A stretch of 64,000 nucleotides of DNA from Saururus chinensis (taxonomy: Eukaryota; Streptophyta; Magnoliopsida; Piperales; Saururaceae), in NCBI GenBank assembly GCA_035235625.1, contig CP141145.1, positions 5,084,001 through 5,148,000 on the forward strand, given 5' to 3'. Positions 32,846-44,478 of this stretch are shown here, in pieces. Each line of letters starts with the position of its first letter. Position 1 is the stretch's first letter. The notes beneath the pieces were generated by a model that saw only the letters and a list, made by a program, of their open reading frames with translations, made no database searches and was not told the origin of the DNA. Position numbers and translations under genes: made by a program.

Positions 32846-33084
32846 GGCAAGGCCCTCTTGACCTTCTTCTCTGTCGTAGGCAACCTCGTTCCCTGCCCGG
32901 AGACTGGGGACCTTGTCGTCGCCTATGCGAACGGCAACTCCGTTGTACTCCTCGTTGCCGAATTCGATGTCAACTTCGCATCCCTCGTCGCTTATCATGC
33001 TAGAGATATGAAAGTGATGCACCAGTTCGTGCCGCCCCTGCCTGCAGCCGATAAAGGGGCTGGTCTCCACTGTTTGCAGTACAG
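32846..33084 (+). pseudogene. Gene-like exon fragment inside the Harbinger-like element, family not recognised
   Basis: The frame at 32858-33088 encodes FFSVVGNLVPCPETGDLVVA, then YANGNSVVLLVAEFDVNF, ASLVAYHARDMKVMHQFVPP and LPAADKGAGLHCLQYR, ordinary-looking protein sequence in a GC-rich block. A CAG/GTAATC splice-donor candidate follows LQYR at 33084. I do not recognise the family. Composition and the splice site suggest an exon captured from a host gene. Confidence 0.45.
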
Positions 33085-33384
33085 GTAATCATCTTCCCCG
33101 ACACCAGTTTATGCTGTCTTCGTGTGTCAATACACCACACAGTGGATGATGGCAGCAGCTCCACTTGGTTCATCAAGTTCTGGGTGGCGATTCACCGCTC
33201 CGGCCCTTCACTTCACCGTCTGGTCACTTAACTGCTATCGTGCGCTTCCCTTCGTCCAGACTATGACGTCCACCTTCCTTTACCCCCACCCTCTCGACAG
33301 CCCTGTACTCAGTTCCCCCTCTCTCATCATCTACTGTGATCCACTAGACCGGTAGACCACTGTCCGCTGCTCAACTCGCCGCCC

Positions 33385-33597
33385 CTGATCTCTATGTACG
33401 GGGACCTTCAAACCGCCCGCCATGTATTTGATGAAATGCCTGCAAAAGATGTTGTCTCGTGGAATGCCTTATTTGCTGGGTATGCACGCTTGGGGTCCCT
33501 ATATGAGGTGATGGGTCTTTTCCGCGATATAAGAATGGTATATGGGAATGTCACCGTCAGAGGCTACTATTGTAAGTTTGATTGGCCACTATTGTAA
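33385..33597 (+). pseudogene. PPR protein gene fragment captured by the Harbinger-like element
   Basis: SMYGDLQTARHVFDEMPAKD followed by VVSWNALFAGYARLGSLYEV and MGLFRDIR is a near-consensus plant PLS-class pentatricopeptide unit: Y...GDL..AR.VFDEMP.KDVVSWNALI.GYAR.G...EA..LF. Only about 1.5 repeats are present. PPR proteins of this class act in organelle RNA processing as long arrays of repeats. A TGTAAGT donor-like sequence at about 33573 repeats at about 33594. The rest of a PPR gene is absent. Confidence 0.8.
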
Positions 33598-33599
33598 GT

Positions 33600-35640
33600 T
33601 TGATTTCTGGAATTGTTTGTAATTTCTGTTTCCTGCAATTCGTAAATGAGTTTGCATGCTAATTTAGTGTTTGATCTCTCCTTTTCTGTTATGCACTAGA
33701 TTTATCCATAGAGTATTTATTATATGTGAATGTTAATTATACGACCAGTGGGGCACAAAACCTTGCTCATTGAATCTGAAGTTCTATAATGGAATCTTTG
33801 TATAGCTTAAAATTTCCTTGTAATGTCACTGATATAATTGACCCCATATTTAATGTTTAGGTTCTGTTTAAATTCCTGTATTCGTATTTATGTAATGAAA
33901 GTTTCTTCAATTTGGTATAACTAAAAATGAAATACTGTGAATGATTCAAATCATGTAAAATAGTTTCTTAAAGTAAAATAGGTTTCAAGTTTAAGGAGGA
34001 AGACAATGACCCATTGGGGTTGTGTACCAGAACAATAAATATTTGATTGTCTTGATTTTTTAGTCAAGTCAGACGAGATTTGCATTGGAGGTGTCAGCCA
34101 GATAAATTTCGTTTGCACAAGCAATTACTAGATGAATTTATTTGCCACATGGGATGCAAGGTGTTGAGCTAGTTAATATTCGATGCTAGAGACTCTTGCT
34201 ATGAAAGAACTATTGTTTAGAGATGTCTTAAGACAAAACTTCTATCAAAGAGCCAGACATTGTATTACTGGCCCTGCAACCTGAGGCATATATGATTACA
34301 CGCTTGACTCTTCCATTAGATCTCCTTCATTCGCGTCATTCACTGCTCTATCATCCTATCTTAAGATGAAGTTAAGTCATTCCCCATGCAGTCTGTCGAA
34401 AGTAACAAATGCAATCAGAAATCATGGCAATTCGTTAGTCAAGAACAGAACAAGTTTGAATCAACACTGTCATGGTTTCTGTCTTCATAACCCCAGCCGT
34501 CACTAACCAGAAATCAGTTTCAAGTTTGATCACAAGAAATTAAAGAACAATTTTTTAGCAGGCAATTCAATTCAGTCTTATGAGCATGGAAAGATGTAAG
34601 GGTCAATAGACATGTGTATGCTAAGGTTTTATACATTTTGATAGAGGTGCTTGTTATATCAGAGGATAATGGAGCTTGCATTGGTTTGACTTTCTTTTCA
34701 GTGACTTATAATTGAATGTTTGTCTTGCAGAATGACAAATTACAGCTTTTAAAGTCTGGCTCTCTTCAGCCTCTTGGTGAAAACATGCTCGCATTTATAC
34801 ATCAAATTTATAGTTTCCTCTCTTCCACAAGAAGGACAATATGCAAAAGTTGAAGAAGATTGGGAACAATCTATTTTTTTGATATTCTAGTTAGAGAAAT
34901 GTTTTAAAAGGCCATAATATCCCTAAATAAAACTTGGCATATGTCAGGCTATATTCAACCAGTTCTATAGCCATGGCCAGGTGTTTAGGAATTAACTTCA
35001 AACAAGTGTTTAAGAAAACTTTGGGCTAGAAAGACGTCCACAACATTTTTGTGCATGGCTTGGAATTGCCAGTAGTTTTCCAGAATGTGCCTCTGCAATT
35101 GATCCAAAAGAGGTTCTTCATTTGGGATTTTTTGTTTCGGTGTTTTTGTGGTTTCTTCTGGTTAATAAATAAACAATGGATAATCACTCTGATAAAATAT
35201 CTAATTGCTCCATTATAAGTTGTATGCTTACAAGCTCTCTTCTATGCTTATTTTTTTATGTACTACGGCTTCTGTTACCACTTTTTCCGGATAACTAAAA
35301 TGGGGAGAGATGCAATTTTATATGTTGAATCCCTTATTGAATTTATTATGGGTGGGTTGGAGGGTTAAACTAATATCTTGGATTCTGGATTTTGAAGGTA
35401 GTTTTGGCTCTATGGACATGCAGGTTAATAGTTATGTATTACTGTCAATGGCTTAAGATGAGAGATATAATCAGAATTTTTACAAAAATATATGTACTGA
35501 CGGCATTATGTATATTCATAACTCAATCTATATTTTTAGCTAATTCAGCTTCAGATTCAGTTTCAGATTTAGCTAATTTAGCTTCAGATTCAGCTAAGTC
35601 AGATAATTAACTTTTCAACTAATTAAGATAACTTTTCAGA
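33600..35640. other. Interior of the Harbinger-like element, AT-rich and non-coding
   Basis: No supported frame; looks like intron or intergenic DNA. The right 130 bases consist of overlapping CAGATTCAG/TTAGCTAATT motifs leading into the terminal repeat. Confidence 0.5.
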
Positions 35641-36787
35641 TTAAGATTCAGCTGAAACAAATGGACCCTAAGTAGAGTAATCATGGTAAAAGTTTAATTT
35701 GCACATACTAACATGCACAATTCACTTAAATTGGCATAAAATGAGTAATTTAAGTGAATTTAGGAGTTTCAGACTGAGTTAAGGTAAATTAGAAAATTTT
35801 ACTGTACATCAATCGGTCAATACAAAATGAACTGAGTCAATTGATCATTGGCACATGAATAGGACTATGTAAAATTTAATCAAGAGTTTATCGATCCATC
35901 ATTGTATTAGTAGATCAATCGCTTAGAGAGTCATACCCTAATTAAAATAATGAATGGTCAATCACTGTGTCAAATGGTCAATCGTTGTGCATGTTACTTA
36001 TCTATTTTAAATATTCCAAAAGAAAATTCATTACTAATTGAAGACAAACTCATAAACTGACTTAATTGATCATATAAGTGCTTGGTGAACAAAAAATTAA
36101 AGAGAGGGAAACCTAGAAATTAATAGAAAATAGATGACAAATCCTTAGTTCATGATTTTCTATAGGAGATCATCTTTATGTTTCAAGTTAATGATAATGG
36201 TAATTTCTTAAGAGACACATAACTAATAAGAGAGTCTTACAGACACCAAATCAAAGAGGAGTTATACCAACTTCAATGGAGAATTAAAGAGACTAAGGCT
36301 AAAGTCAAAAAACAATAGGAGCTTATTTGAGGAGGCTAAAAGAAGAAAAAGACAAAGCAAGTAGTAAAAAAGTTTTACGGCTTGAGGAGAGAAGACATAA
36401 AGGATAACAACGAAATGAGTTTGTTAGAGATCTAAACAAAGGGGTTTTGGGTTAGAGTCACAACAAAGATTAGCAATTTGTTTGTGTCATTGTAATATCT
36501 TACTTACTAGTGCATTAATTTAGTCATGGATTGATTGTCGTAGTTTTTTTTATTGTAGTTGGTGTTTTCCACGTAGATATTCTTATGTGTTCTTGCACAC
36601 TTTATGGTTTGATTGATGCTAGAGTGATCATGAATGCATAGTAATTAAAGTTTATCGTTCTTGCTATTTAATTTAAATTTCTACCCATAGAGGTTATAAC
36701 TCTTGTTTCTTACTCTGAAGTGTACTAGTTTAAGAACAATGTAGTAATCCGCTAAAGCCAGCTAGATAGATATTAAACTCTTAACAC

Positions 36788-37336
36788 CATCCCATATAAC
36801 ATAACATATTTTTGTGCAAGGTTCAAGCACTTTCAATATCTCTTACTGCCTCAAGAATTCTATTTTTTAAGACTAAAGAATTAAGTTGATTCAAGATTAG
36901 CAATCCAACCTTTCTCCTTCATAGGCCATATGTCTGTTTCTCAGAATTTGGCCTCTTTCTCCCTTCTCTAATATTTTACACACACTCGGTCTCCTTGCTT
37001 ATCTAGAATTCAATTTTAAAAGAGATAAGAGTCACAGTTCATTAAAGGGGTATTTATATGAGGGAGGAATAATTAAATTTGGTATGTTACCATTTATTTC
37101 ATATGGTTTTTATCCCCATTGGCATAACCATCTAGTACAACATGTCATGTACCCCACATATTAAAATTAGAAACTCACTGGTATTTTTTAAAGTTTTTCA
37201 ATCCCTTGCCAATAGTACGATTAGCACTCACCAACATGTTGGTTATAGCATATATGGATGATTTATCTAGAACAAATTTTTAATTCATTATAATCATAAT
37301 ACTTTTAATATGTAAAAGTACCTCTAAATTTACACA
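36788..37336 (-). repeat. G4: 3' LTR fragment of a minus-strand gypsy element
   Basis: On the minus strand TGTGTAAATTTAGAGG (37336) follows the purine tract CCAAGGAGAGAAGGA, just after the chromodomain remnant. The LTR is cut at about 36788, where the C1 LTR ends. Confidence 0.55.
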
Positions 37337-37339
37337 TCC

Positions 37340-38095
37340 TTCTCTCCTTGGAAAATTTTGTTTTCAATATTTCCAATAAATGATTTGGTGAAGAAATGTG
37401 GCTATACTTTCTTCAATTCATCTTTAACACCCATGTCATTTCTTATGAGCCTAGATCCTCCAAAAAAATTTAAGCATGGGAATGACTTTGTTTCTCAAGG
37501 TTATAACCTTTCTATTTAGAATTTAAACAAGTTCATATTTGTAGGTTAAATTAAGTTGAAGTTCTAATACTTGCCACGTCAATGGCATGGGTTGGATCAA
37601 GGATGTACTTTCTCAACATAGAAATATGAAAGAAAATTTTTTTCCACCTGTAGAAGTAAATCTAACTTTGAATCTATTGGTCCAATTCTTTCTAATATCT
37701 CAAAAGGTCCAACGAAATGTGAGATCAACTTTCCATTCTTTCCGAACCTCATTATACCTTTAGTGGGTAAGACTTTTAGAAAGACATTTCTCCCACTGCA
37801 AATTCAATTTTTCTCTATCTAAGATCAACAAACTTCTTTAGGTGATATTTGGCTATATGAAGTGTCTCTTTAATTTCATGAATTTTCTCATAACGTTGGA
37901 TCACAAACTCTTCCATGAGTAAGTGATGCTCACCTGCCTTATTCCAACTTGTGGTTGACTTACACTAGTGTCTATAAAAAACTTTGTAGGGTGTCATCTT
38001 GAATGATACTATTATTATAAGAAAGTTCAATGAGTGACATGAATTCATCGCACTTTCTTTTCCACTCAAGTACAAAATCCTTATATATACTTTTG
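37340..38095 (-). pseudogene. G4: integrase C-terminal part and chromodomain remnant
   Basis: Minus-strand translation gives DFVLEWKRKCDEFMSLIELS and SYNNS just inside 38095. It continues with the block before the chromodomain: GVMRFGK.GK, the I.PHFVGPFEILERIGPI-like region (37670-37780), and LRNKVIPMLKFFWRI (about 37440). This is a Tekay-like pol 3' end, with many frame breaks. It continues exactly the integrase segment that stops at 43423, so C2 (38096-43422) was inserted into this gene. Confidence 0.75.
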
Positions 38096-39032
38096 TGAGT
38101 TTAATATCTATCTAATCAACCAAGTGGATCACTAGATTGTTCCTAAAATTAGTACTTGATAAGTAAAAATTAAGTGGTATAGCCACTATGAGCAAATTTT
38201 TTATTTCTATAGCGAGATTAGACAAAAGTTCTCCCAAATCTTACCATGACACAAAAATTTACAATAAGCAAAGGTGTAAAGCCTCTTTCAAATCTCTATG
38301 CATAAGCTCTTTTAGTTGTGAATTATCTTCTTCAATTTACCATGGATCTTCAACTCCAAGCTTCATGCGAATTCTCATTTGGAAAAAAATAGGCAAAAGT
38401 ATAAACCCTCTTTCTCTCTAGGTTTCTCTCACAAATTTTGTAATTTCATTATCCTTATATATCTGTTTAGGACTTATACTGGAATTACTTGAATCGGGTA
38501 AGCTATCCTTGAAAGATCAACCATTCAATGTTTGTCATATACACGGTACTCCAAGCGATCAATCGATAGATAACTCTTAGTTTCGTTTTGCACTGGACTG
38601 AATCATGTACCCATTGATTGCTTCTATGGGCAATCAATTGATTCACCAATCTTTGTAAAACTATTCATCGGCAATAGATCGAATCATTATCTTTCATTTG
38701 TAGCGATCAATTGTTATGCAAAGCAAATTACTGTTTTGCACTTTGTACCAAAAAACTTTCTAAAATTACTAAAATCACTTCTAAAATTTCACCAATTGAT
38801 TTTGTATGTAAATGTGATCCGAATAAGCTTCAAAAACCATCAATATTCTTCAATTTTCTGCCTTGATCAATAAAAACACGTTTGCTAATATTTTCAAGTT
38901 TGTCAATTCTAAATTTGACTTGACTACAACCTAAATCAAATTCTAAGACTCAATTAATACACATGGTTTCTTGACATAATTTTAACAAAAAAAATAGCCA
39001 ATAGACTAGACATGACTCATTTGTTCTTACTA
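38096..39032 (-). repeat. C2: 3' LTR (937 bp, internally deleted)
   Basis: On the minus strand it starts TAGTAAGAACAAATGAG (39032) and ends GATATTAAACTCA (38096). Compared with the 5' LTR it lacks about 400 bp, corresponding to about 42250-42630. A TATA-like TATATAAGG (minus; 38455-38462) is present. Confidence 0.75.
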
Positions 39033-42000
39033 TCTTCACCTTTGACTATTTCTTTTCAAAACACTACACATTTGAAAATTAAAATAAAAATTATTACTCT
39101 TGACATAGTGTATTGACTTTCAAAATGTACAAAATAAATCAGCACTACAAAACTCAACATAACTTATTTATTTGAAATTGAGCTTCAAAAGCACTGTATT
39201 ATCTTGTACTTATCCTGCTTACTCAAAATCAATTTGATTTGGATAGCACTATCCATTCATTATAAAGACAAGACCTTTGATTTTCATTAATCACTTCTCC
39301 CCCTTTTTGACATAAATATACTAAAATTGAAATATAACAAATAATAAAAATACCAATTAAACATATCAGTCAAATACACAATCATCAAGACATAAAGATA
39401 AAATAATCATAATATAAACAATGAAAACTACATCAGAATTTCAAATTAAAAAAAATCATGTCAAATTGACTTTTAAATCAAAAAGATATAAACATTGAAA
39501 ACCATGTCTCAATATCCAATTAAATATTGCTTTAACTTTGAAATACTTCTTTTCACAATTGTGCTTTAAAAACTTTGATCAATCAAAATTTTTGTTGTCA
39601 AAACATTCGAAAACAAATTATAAAAAATTTTAATACTCAAAAACGTTGAATTCTATTGAAATCACCTCAATTCGAAATCAAGAACTCAAAATAAAATTTA
39701 ACTACAAAAAAATCAGCAAAGTTTAGTTTTTTTTATTATTTTGTAATCAATTCTCTTTTAATCTAAGTGCATCCACATGTTATGTTCATTAATACCTTGC
39801 CTTACATTGGTATGTAATTGTCAATTTTAATTCACTTCTTTTTTATATTAATCTGCTCTTATTAGTTTTGAAGAAAAATCACCAATGTAATTAACTCTTG
39901 TCTCTTTTAATCTTGACTCTCGTAAGATCATACTGAACCAAATTGAAATAAATTTTTTCAAACCCTAGTAAAGACTAAATTCCCATTTTTCAACTGTCTT
40001 TAATTAGAATCTATACACATGATTTTCGTAAAAGGTAAAAACAATCAAAATGCTTATAATCAACATGTTCTTGATTTTTCTTGAGTTGTAATATGTTTCC
40101 TCAATTCATTTTTATAAGGCTTAGCTTTCTAGGAATCCTCTCTACTTGCATCATTAAATTTTTTGTTCTTTTTTTTCATTTATTTTTCTTGATTGCAAGT
40201 GGATGGGAACTTCACACTAGCCTAGGCCAATGTAATTATCTTTTGAAGGATAATTACATTATATAAAAAAATATTAAAGTACATAAGACTCATAAGCATT
40301 GAAGTACCTTACATGGAATTTTCTTTTCTTTGAATTCTAGATAGAAATCTAGCCAAAGATCATCTAATTTGATCACCTAGACTCCCTTAAAATCCAAACA
40401 TCTAAGTCAACTTATATGTAAGAGTTATATCTTAATGTTCATACATAAAATTAACTTGTTTCAACATGATGTGTGCAAGTTTTTTAAAACTAGAGAATTG
40501 CGACTTTAAGCAAATGAAAATAAAATTGATTTTCACTCTCCTTGGTGTATCATTCTCTTAGTTAAAGTATGTTTAACTACTAGTCATGTTTTTTTTATCT
40601 TAAAAAAAAAATTAATCTCAATTTATCTCAAGAGCTGTACTTGCAAAAAACCAAAACAAAGCCAATTGCAAAACCAAGCAAAAGCTATAATTTTTGTTGT
40701 ATTTTTTATCATAATCTATTTTTTTGTTTTTATTTTTCAATTCAAAACCTATGAAGTAAAAACATGTAAAAACAAAGTAGAATGCAACAAAACTAAAAAA
40801 ACACGAATGTCTAAAAGATAGAAAGAATAAAATCGTGGACAAAACAATCTTCTTATCGTGATATTTCAGGTTCCTTAGCCTTGCCTAGCTAACAAATTCT
40901 AAGGTAACTTGAGGTGTATTTATTACCCCTATAAACCTGAGATCTAAGGTTTTCTAAGACATCTTTTTAATCCAAATTTATAAGGTTTTCTTTCCATTGT
41001 ATCGAGTACCCTTCATAGGTGATGAAGTGTGTAGAGAATGCTTCTTGATCCAAATTTTCTTGATTCCAAATTCATTATCTTGAGAATTCATCTGGGTTCT
41101 TATTGACTTCTTAGACAATCTATTCAAGTTAGTAGACACTCAATTTTCCTTAGTGTTGGATTTATTCATGACTTGTTTACTAAGGTGTTCATAGTTTGAA
41201 TTTGTCTAATTAAGAACTTATTGTTGTCTATTTTGTGTTGTCTGTTTTAATGGTTAGACTTTGGATTTCAATTCCTAAGAGGATTATTAGGTTTTAACAC
41301 ATTGTCAGCTTGTGAAACACCCTTCCAAGTGTGCATGCATTCTTTGGCTTTGACAAATTTAGTTAAACCCTTTGAACTAGTAGAATTTGACTTTCTAAAT
41401 CCTAATCCCCTTTTATCACTACTATCTTATCTCATGTATAAAATTTTGTCCAACTTCTCTTGCCTGAATGTGAAAAACATTAATTTTTCTTGAGAAATTT
41501 TTAATTCACTGCCTAAATCCTCCATCTTTTTCAAGCATGAACTATTTGTCTCTAATTTCTCATGAACTTCATTCTCTAAGAATTTTATCTTACCTACAAT
41601 ATTACATTTCTTATATTTGAAGGCATCCACTTCTTCATTAGTAAATGATCTAGATTTGTTTCTCTCTTTATCAAGTTTACTATTTAAAGTTTGAACCTCT
41701 TTCTCTAATTCTTCTTTATCTTAAGCCAATTAAAAATTTTCAATACAATTGATATAATTATCTATGTATTAGTTTTAATAATTATTTCTAACTTCTTACA
41801 CTTTTTACTTAATTCAATGGCTTGTTTAAAAAGACTTTCAAAATCTAAATTCTCATCATTCCTAGAAGAATAAAAATTAGACATGAACCAAATAGGCACA
41901 AGAAAACACGTTCAAATAATTACACAAAATCACCAAAAATACACCCTTTTGAAAAGTGAGTAAGTGGAATTGATCAACACTAAAACTACCAACTTTAGAT

Positions 42001-42069
42001 ATGCATACAAAACCTAATAAATAGTATGAATTGAAAGGAAATTTTAAATTAAAAGCCTCAACTACCACT
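39033..42069 (-). mobile_element. C2: internal region of a pol-less copia-like retrotransposon
   Basis: This 3.0-kb internal region parallels C1's. On the minus strand NDENLDFESLFKQAIELSKK (about 41850-41790) and a coiled-coil frame (41427-41630: IKFLENEVHEKLETNSSCLK, GSELKISQEKL) correspond to the C1 frames. The rest is non-coding (shared blocks at 40720-40770 and 40200-40230). No RT, integrase or RNase H can be found on either strand. Length and content agree with C1, so this is a fixed element design and not two separate deletions. Confidence 0.75.
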
Positions 42070-43422
42070 TCAGAGTTTAATATCAGTCTAATAGACCTAG
42101 TGGATCACTATATTGTTCTTAAAAATAATACTTCGACAAGTAAGAATTAAGAGTTCTAGACTTTATTTGCTAAATTTCTATTTCTATACCAAAATTGAAA
42201 AAAAGTTATCTCAAATCTCACTCACAAAATATCAATCATCATCATTTAATGAACATCATTCAGTCTACACATGAACACCAATTTACGTAGAAAATCCCAA
42301 CTAGGATGAAAAATTACAACAGTTCCAAAGGAACCAAATCAATGCATCGAAACCAAGGCTTTACATGGATACAAGTAAACCACCAACCTTGTTTAGACTT
42401 TGACACAATTACATAGATTCATACAAACCACCAACTTTGTTTAGACTCTAACACAAGCTCTTCTTGTTTAGATTATTGTTGTTAGCCTTCATGTCTTCTC
42501 CCTTAAGCACTTGAAGCTTTCTCCTCCTTACCTTCTCTGTCTTCTTCTAATATTCAATAAGCACCTCTTGTTTTATTGACTTTGGCCTTTTGGGATCTTC
42601 AATCTCCCGTGGAATATACACTACAACTCATCTTTGAAATCTTTGTGTATAAGCTCCTTTAGTTGTGTATTATCTTCCTCAAATCACCATGGATCTTCAA
42701 CTCAAAGATTCATGTGAATTCTCCAGTAGAAAATAATAAGCAAAGGTGTAAATGCTCTTTCCTTTTTCTCCTCTACATTTTCCTCTCTCAAATTTCATGA
42801 TTTCATTACCCTTATATGGCTCCTTAAGTCGGTTTAGGATTTGTACTTGAATAAGGAATGAAATTGAAATTGGAATGACTTAAATCTGGTAAACTATCCT
42901 TGTAATTATCAATTGTTGAAATAGTGATCAATCATTTACGAGAGCGATTGATCGACAACATTCCATTTTGTTTTGTAGAAGGCTAAATCATGTACCAATT
43001 GAGTGCTTATGTTGGCGATTGATCGATTCATTTCAATTTGTAAAAATGTTCACTAGCGATCGATCAATTCATTCTCTGTTATTTGCAGCAATCGATTGTG
43101 CTACTTGACAAATTACTATTTTGCCATTTTTACCCAAAAACCTACTGAAACTACTCAAATCACTTTTGAAACTCGACAAGTGATTTTTTATGTGATTGTG
43201 ATATGAATAAGTTTCAAAAAACTTTAACATTCTTTAATCATATGCCTTAATTAATAGGAACACGTCTCCTCCTATTTTAAAGTCTGTTATTTTTAAATAT
43301 GACTTGACCATAACAACATTAAATAAGATTCTAAGACTCAATACATACTTGTGGTATCTTAGCAAATTTTTGACAAAGAAATTAGCCAATAAACTAGACA
43401 TATGATTCATATGTTCTTACCA
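42070..43422 (-). repeat. C2: 5' LTR (1353 bp)
   Basis: On the minus strand it runs from TGGTAAGAACATATG (43422) to ATTAAACTCTGA (42070), followed by AGTGGTAG as in C3. It aligns over its full length with the C3 LTR 44479-45825 in inverted orientation. A cluster of (G)ATCGATC(A)-type words lies at 42905-43095, upstream (in LTR direction) of a CATATAAGG TATA-like site near 42815. Confidence 0.8.
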
Positions 43423-44478
43423 CATTTAGATTGGCCATCCATTTGAGATGAAAAGTTGTGCTCAATGTAAGCTTTGTACCCAAAGCCTTTTTAATAATCA
43501 TCCAATATTTACATGTGAATATGAGGTCTCTTTTCGATACTATTGTCAAAGGTGCTCCGCGTAATCTCACTATGTCCTGAATGTACAATTGAACTAAATT
43601 TTTTGGTGTTAGGGTCCATTTAATATGTGGAAAATGGGATGACTTATTAGCTACCACCCAAATGGCATTATGTCTATTATGTGTTTTGGGTAAATCCACA
43701 ATGAAATATGTAGTGATATTTTCCTTGTTCTATTATGGTATTTCAAATGGGTGTAATGTCTCAACTGGTCTTTGATGTTTCAACTTTGACCTATTGACAA
43801 ATTAAACATTTGGAAAGGAAATCTCTGATTTCCTTCTTCATCCCATTCCACCAAAATCTTGTTTTTAAGTCTTAATATATTTCGTACTACTATGATGGAT
43901 GTTGTATTGGGAATGATGTGTAGCCTTCAACAATTCCTATTTCAATTCTATATTGTTGGGCACTACTAACCTATTTCTAAACCACCATATCCCTCCATCC
44001 ACTCCTTTCATGAATTTTGTTGTTCCTAAAAAACCTTGGGCTTCCTCATCTCTAGATAAGTTTATAATCTTTTAGACAATGTGGGATTGTACTAAAAAGT
44101 TAGCTAACAATGATTTTCCTTTCTTATGTAACTCTTCAATATGTAACTCAGCCATATTGCGTAATACATCTCATTCCTTCACCATCATTTGTGCCATCAA
44201 TACCTCTATTTTTCTTCTTAGTCATGCGCCACCATTTCTAGATTTGTATGAAACAGTTAAATCATAGTTATTGAAATATTGCAATCATCTCTTTTGACTC
44301 ATGTTTAAATCTTTTTAAGAGAACATGTATGTTAAACTCTTATAGTTGGCACACTTAAAATGTTACCCCATACAAGTAGTGCTCCAAACTTTAAGGGCAA
44401 TTACCATCTAGAATAACTCAAGATCATGGGTTGGATAATTTTAATTATGGACCAGTAATTTTCTTGAAGCATAAGAAG
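43423..44478 (-). pseudogene. G4: RNase H and integrase core remnant of a Ty3/gypsy element
   Basis: Minus-strand translation starting near 44470 gives KLLVHN, NYPTHDLELF and VIALKVW (RNase H region of Tekay-like chromoviruses). Then come FGGMG and KCLICQQVKVETSK (integrase zinc-binding Cys-Cys) at about 43870-43800. The integrase core lies at 43394-43699: AIWVVANKSSHFPHIKWT, then LYIQDIVRLRGAPLTIVSKR and LSTTFHLKWMANLN. The first catalytic Asp (VVVD) is Asn and the second (SDRD) is SKRD, so it is inactive. The gene ends at the LTR of C2 and resumes at 38095. Confidence 0.8.

Larger units (their letters stand above)
32647..35668. mobile_element. PIF/Harbinger-like element (about 3.0 kb) carrying host gene fragments
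   Basis: The left end GGGCTTGTTTGTTTAGCTTA and the inverse of the right end GGGTCCATTTGTTTCAGCTG form imperfect terminal inverted repeats. TAA is present on both sides (32644-32646 and 35669-35671). A GGG...TGTTT end with a 3-bp TAA/TTA duplication is the signature of PIF/Harbinger. Both flanks belong to the C1 LTR, so the boundaries are supported independently. Subterminal CAGATTCAG-type repeats lie at 35545-35650. No transposase is seen; the left third carries gene-like, GC-richer sequence including a PPR segment. Confidence 0.75.
32461..36784 (+). repeat. C1: 3' LTR, split by a PIF/Harbinger-like element
   Basis: The LTR starts TGAAAGAACATATG after the polypurine tract and ends GATATTAAACTCTTA. 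Without the inserted 3025 bp it is about 1.3 kb, like the complete LTRs of C2 and C3 (1353 and 1347 bp). Its middle has the ATCAATCG/TGATC-type repeats (35815-36000) seen in the other copies. Confidence 0.75.
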
